In this document: one piece after another, positions 58,466 through 64,000 of the stretch
Layout of the letters: each line of letters begins with the position of its first letter
How positions within the stretch are numbered: the first letter of the stretch is position 1
Assembly: GCF_041956535.1 (NCBI RefSeq)
Contig: NW_027192195.1
Span: forward strand, 782,403-846,402
DNA from: Calcarisporiella thermophila CBS 279.70
Lineage: Eukaryota > Calcarisporiellomycota
DNA: 64,000 nucleotides
Direction of reading: 5' to 3'
Notes under the pieces: generated by a model
The model's input: the letters and a program-made list of their open reading frames with translations, nothing else
Told to the model about the DNA's origin: nothing
Databases searched by the model: none
Made by a program: the position numbers and the translations under genes

Positions 58466-60337
58466 TGTGTTTTGAGCATAAAGGACTATGAATAGGTTAT
58501 CTAGAGACTCTTGATTATAATGTGGAGAGATCAAGTCTCTTTGTAATATATAAGTGAAATCTCAGCTTCAGGTCATGCCTCTATCATAATTGCGCTAGTC
58601 ATAAGATACTTTCGTAATCCTCTAGTAATATAACTTCCACGGGACACAAGGTGTTAAAATCACACGCAAAAAATTTGTACAAGAAAGTGCTAACCTTACA
58701 AAGTTAATTGTATGTTACACGCGATCGTCGATTAATTCTCCTAAAATAAATAACAGATGAGATGATCTTAGCTTTTCTCAAGCTATTCTAAGCAAATTGA
58801 GGAGACCATGGTTCAACGAATACTTATACTTATCATACCGTTAATACCAGAATATTCCAAGAGGACACAAAAATCATAATCTATTAGGTAATATATCTAT
58901 ATCGTAATACATCTGGTCAGCACAAAAAATGAAACTATATCATTTGGAAGCACGAAATCAGCTGCATCATTCGTTTAGTAAACTCAAAATTCTATATTTC
59001 TTTGCTTTTTACGAGGATCTTAGAGACACTAAGCTAATTATTGACCTCGAATAATTTGAATGTAATTCTGGCAAGGTAGGGTAGAATTGTACGTACAAAT
59101 AAACCATCCAGTTAAAATCCCTTGGTATAGTTTGATATAGTTTTTTCTATTTGAAATAGATATGGTAACCTTGGGCACATCGTGCATCACGGATACTTGA
59201 CATACTAAAGACATGACACTTTTTAATTTTTAGCGTTTTTATCATTATAACTACTAATTGTCTAATCAGTGAAATATCATTTGTGCACTTATCTAAATGT
59301 CAATTCCTTATACTTCGCTAGAGTTGATTAAGTCTGATTATAATTTTGATAACTTAAAAACCAAAATTTCAAAATTTTGAAAAAATCAATAAAATAAAAG
59401 TTTTTAAAAATTTTCAATTTTATCGAAAATTTCTAAATTTCATAGAATTTTTATAATTTGCGCCAATAATATTTTTATAAAACAAAAATATTGAAAATGT
59501 TTATTATGTTCAAAAATTGTAATTCTCTTAACTGGTTCTTACATTGTCAAGTATAATAAAACTTGTTTGGGGATAATAAAGGCATTGTAAATTGTATGGC
59601 GATAATGTGAATCTAGTATTTTTGTATGAGCTATAATCTTTTGCAGTAGATTATAGAATTTTTTAATAGATGGCTACTTTTGTATCAGATGATGATTCCT
59701 TGGGTGAAATAGCCCTTAGTATTATATTTCCTTGGAGATTTACAAAAAAGTTGATTTACAAATATATAGTGTATAATTAAGCGTATATTTGTTCAATTGT
59801 ACACTCGTCCACTTTTATTATGATTCTCATGTTTACTCAATGAAACTATGTTAAAATATTTAAATACATGGATTGACAAAAATCCCAATGACTCATTATT
59901 TACAACAAGTATTATCTAATCTTCGATGTATCTCGATTTTGGCAATGAAGTTAATTGAGATTTTTATACGACTCAGAATGCAAAAAGGTTTGAGATAAAT
60001 ATTTTATTGGCATTGAAAAAAAAAAAATCATAAATCCGTAGGTCTTGTTAAATAATTCCCTTTATCCGAAGTTGCCTAAAAAAAATTGACATCCTGCGCA
60101 GTGACCCCGCCTGTTAATAAAAATAAACCAAAGTTTTCCATCATGAATAAGAAGCAAGTAGTAGTAGTGGCAATCATATGGCAATAATATCATTTTTCTA
60201 TCGTGTTGAAATATCGTCGTTATTTAAAATTTGTATTAAAAGATAACTCTAAGGCACAGGTAGGAATCAACAAATATAAAAAGAAGATATATAAGAAGAA
60301 AGAGCGAAAAATATCTTAGAAAATAAAAGGTTATAAA
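58466..60337. other. AT-rich intergenic region between the M64 gene and VPS4
   Basis: 1.9 kb, very AT-rich. No gene recognised. Includes the M64 promoter, a perfect 16-bp palindrome TTTCAAAATTTTGAAA near 59367, and low-complexity A/T text around 59350-59540. Confidence 0.5.
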
Positions 60338-62286
<1,949 letters not shown>

Positions 62287-62734
62287 TATTGTGAGGGTAT
62301 GGATCTCAAAGGTTATCAAGATACCTTAGAATACAAGATATAAAATAGCTGCGCCACTCAACTTGAAATTGCCTAGATTTATTATTAGCATGTGCTATTT
62401 CTTGGGTGCCAATAATGCCTTAAGCATACTTTTGGTAGTTTTAACATTTTTTAGAATCCTTTATATTGTAATGGGGTCTATTGAAGTTATGTTTATTTCA
62501 GCGAATATATCTTATAGCATTCCTTCGTTTGACTTATAATCGTATAGTTCATGCTATTTACGACTGTTTTGGAATATCATTTTTACCCAGGATACCTCTG
62601 AACAGCAAATCTTAGTCTCAACTCTGGTTTGAGAACCGTACCCAGCTCTCTCTGCTGAATATCAAATTAATTTAATTTATCTCTTTTTTCTTTCTTTCTT
62701 TCTTTCATGTACATAAACACGCAAAATTCCTCCC

Positions 62735-62790
62735 CTACAAAAACCCGCCTGGTGAAAACTGCTAGAAAACGTATAGGAGCACGTAGAAAA
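62735..62790 (+). repeat. Left arm of an inverted repeat flanking the sequence gap
   Basis: CTACAAAAACCCGCCTGG through GGAGCACGTAGAAAA. It pairs with 63213-63267 in reverse orientation, with only one-base length differences in homopolymers. A second motif, ACCTCCTCCATCTTTTCTAC (62828-62847), recurs in direct orientation at 63201-63219. Confidence 0.9.
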
Positions 62791-62847
62791 GTAGGTAAAA
62801 AGTTTGTAAAAGTTTAGGGAATCGCAAACCTCCTCCATCTTTTCTAC

Positions 62848-63192
62848 NNNNNNNNNNNNNNNNNNNNNNNNNNNNNNNNNNNNNNNNNNNNNNNNNNNNN
62901 NNNNNNNNNNNNNNNNNNNNNNNNNNNNNNNNNNNNNNNNNNNNNNNNNNNNNNNNNNNNNNNNNNNNNNNNNNNNNNNNNNNNNNNNNNNNNNNNNNNN
63001 NNNNNNNNNNNNNNNNNNNNNNNNNNNNNNNNNNNNNNNNNNNNNNNNNNNNNNNNNNNNNNNNNNNNNNNNNNNNNNNNNNNNNNNNNNNNNNNNNNNN
63101 NNNNNNNNNNNNNNNNNNNNNNNNNNNNNNNNNNNNNNNNNNNNNNNNNNNNNNNNNNNNNNNNNNNNNNNNNNNNNNNNNNNNNNNNNNNN
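62848..63192. other. Assembly gap (345 N)
   Basis: Run of N between inverted repeat arms. The true length and content are unknown. Confidence 1.
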
Positions 63193-63212
63193 TCGACCTA
63201 ACCTCCTCCATC

Positions 63213-63267
63213 TTTCTACGTGCTCCTATACGTTTCTAGCAGTTTTCACCAGGCGGGTTTTTTGTAG
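63213..63267 (-). repeat. Right arm of the inverted repeat flanking the sequence gap
   Basis: Reverse complement of 62735-62790. Here the arm is directly joined to the ACCTCCTCCATC motif, whereas in the left arm they are about 37 bp apart. This indicates a nested or multi-copy palindromic element that the assembler could not close. Confidence 0.9.
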
Positions 63268-64000
63268 GCGCTCTATGTTTTTTTTTTCCTTCTTCCAACT
63301 TCCAGTTCCTTCAAGGAAGCCCAGGAGCATTTCCTGAGTGATTTTGAAGTAGATCCTATCCTACCTTATTAACAGGATAGATTACTTTTCAATAAAGGAC
63401 CTTCGTAAAAAAAGTCTAGGAATATTACCTAATATTTCCCTAATATATCGCCATTTATAACTAGGTAATAACTTAGAAAAAAAGCAATAACTAAGGATGC
63501 GATGTCTTGTCAAACGGCTCAATAGTTAAGCGATTTTATTGCTTATACTCGATACGAAATATTGTAGTGCCAAAAAAAAACTAAAGGATAGTGGAAATGC
63601 ATGTTGTTTCATAAACACGGAGCGTTTATCATCATAATCCTTTCGAGTGACCTAACTCAAATGTGCGGAGCGATTAGGGCAAATAGGAATAATTCTAATA
63701 TCGGAGCTAGAATCAACCCCATCTATATTACTGTTTTTCATATGAACATTTTACATAGCTAGTAGATGAGTCTGGCAATTCAGAGGCGATATTACCGAGT
63801 AGCATGTTGGGAGTTAAATAGTTGTAACTTCCATTGAATGGATAGGGCAATTGGTATATATTGAGTAACTTGCAGTATAGCATTTTTTTTTTTTTCAAAG
63901 AAACGTCTTTTGAATTAAAGGCCAGATGTTGGGGTAGTTTTCTGAATTTCCTTGGCTGCCAAATGCATCAATCGGCTCAAGCAATTTACTAAGTCATGCT

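Larger units (their letters stand above)
62287..64000. other. Terminal non-coding region with assembly gap
   Basis: Upstream region of VPS4 followed by repeats, a 345-base N run (62848-63192) and 800 nt of AT-rich sequence without a recognisable gene. Confidence 0.5.

Noticed and set aside
62762-63211. Open frame spanning the run of N
   Set aside because: Artefact: ambiguous bases were read as open codons.

Overview
The window is nuclear DNA from a fungus. The evidence is a Ste12 regulator (homeodomain-like STE domain plus two C2H2 fingers), Pan2, Rif1, a CENP-Q/Okp1-type kinetochore subunit, a Gid4-type degron receptor, a LIM-RhoGAP, a cytosolic-type hexokinase, HDEL (not KDEL) as ER retrieval signal, and many short introns (mostly 50-90 nt, GTAAGT-like donors, TAG/CAG acceptors). 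The intron density excludes budding yeasts of the Saccharomyces type. I cannot name the species from sequence alone.

Layout. 1-737 (minus): 5' part of a secreted-protein gene that runs off the left edge. Its signal-peptide exon is followed by what looks like a series of six 3-nt microexons. 3.5-10.7 kb (plus): hexokinase-family protein, UNC-93-like transporter, COX10. 11.0-18.0 kb: ceramidase-like protein (-), CSN8 (+), farnesyl/geranylgeranyl transferase alpha subunit (-), PNO1 (+), CENP-Q-like protein (-). 19.1-23.4 kb: a small secreted or anchored protein (-) and STE12 (+), separated by a GC-rich 2.3 kb divergent region. 23.9-33.3 kb: PAN2 (-), PP2A scaffold TPD3 (+), GID4 (+). 34.6-42.5 kb: dual-specificity phosphatase (+), LIM-C1-RhoGAP (-), MTQ1/HemK methyltransferase (-). 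42.7-51.2 kb: RIF1 (+), PDI (-), SR-rich protein (+). 52.4-62.3 kb: TBC RabGAP (+), MIX23 (-), secreted M64 metallopeptidase (-), VPS4 (-). The last 1.7 kb is non-coding and contains a 345-base run of N flanked by an inverted repeat.

Most genes are unlinked housekeeping functions (mRNA decay, chromosome biology, vesicle traffic, heme A synthesis), so there is no evident functional cluster. Base composition changes strongly: roughly 3.4-26 kb is GC-rich and 26-64 kb is AT-rich, and the boundary falls inside PAN2.

The most unusual feature is the microexon array at the left edge. Exactly three bases lie between an acceptor AG and a GTAAGT/GCAAGT donor, six times in succession, with spacings of 82-91 nt like ordinary introns here. 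All junctions are in phase 1 and the joined codons contain no stop. The inference that this organism can splice such tiny exons is supported independently by the M64 peptidase gene, where a 2-nt exon (56526-56527) is needed to keep the conserved reading frame. All exon models were made by eye from splice consensus, frame and family similarity. Every model given with exon coordinates sums to a whole number of codons.
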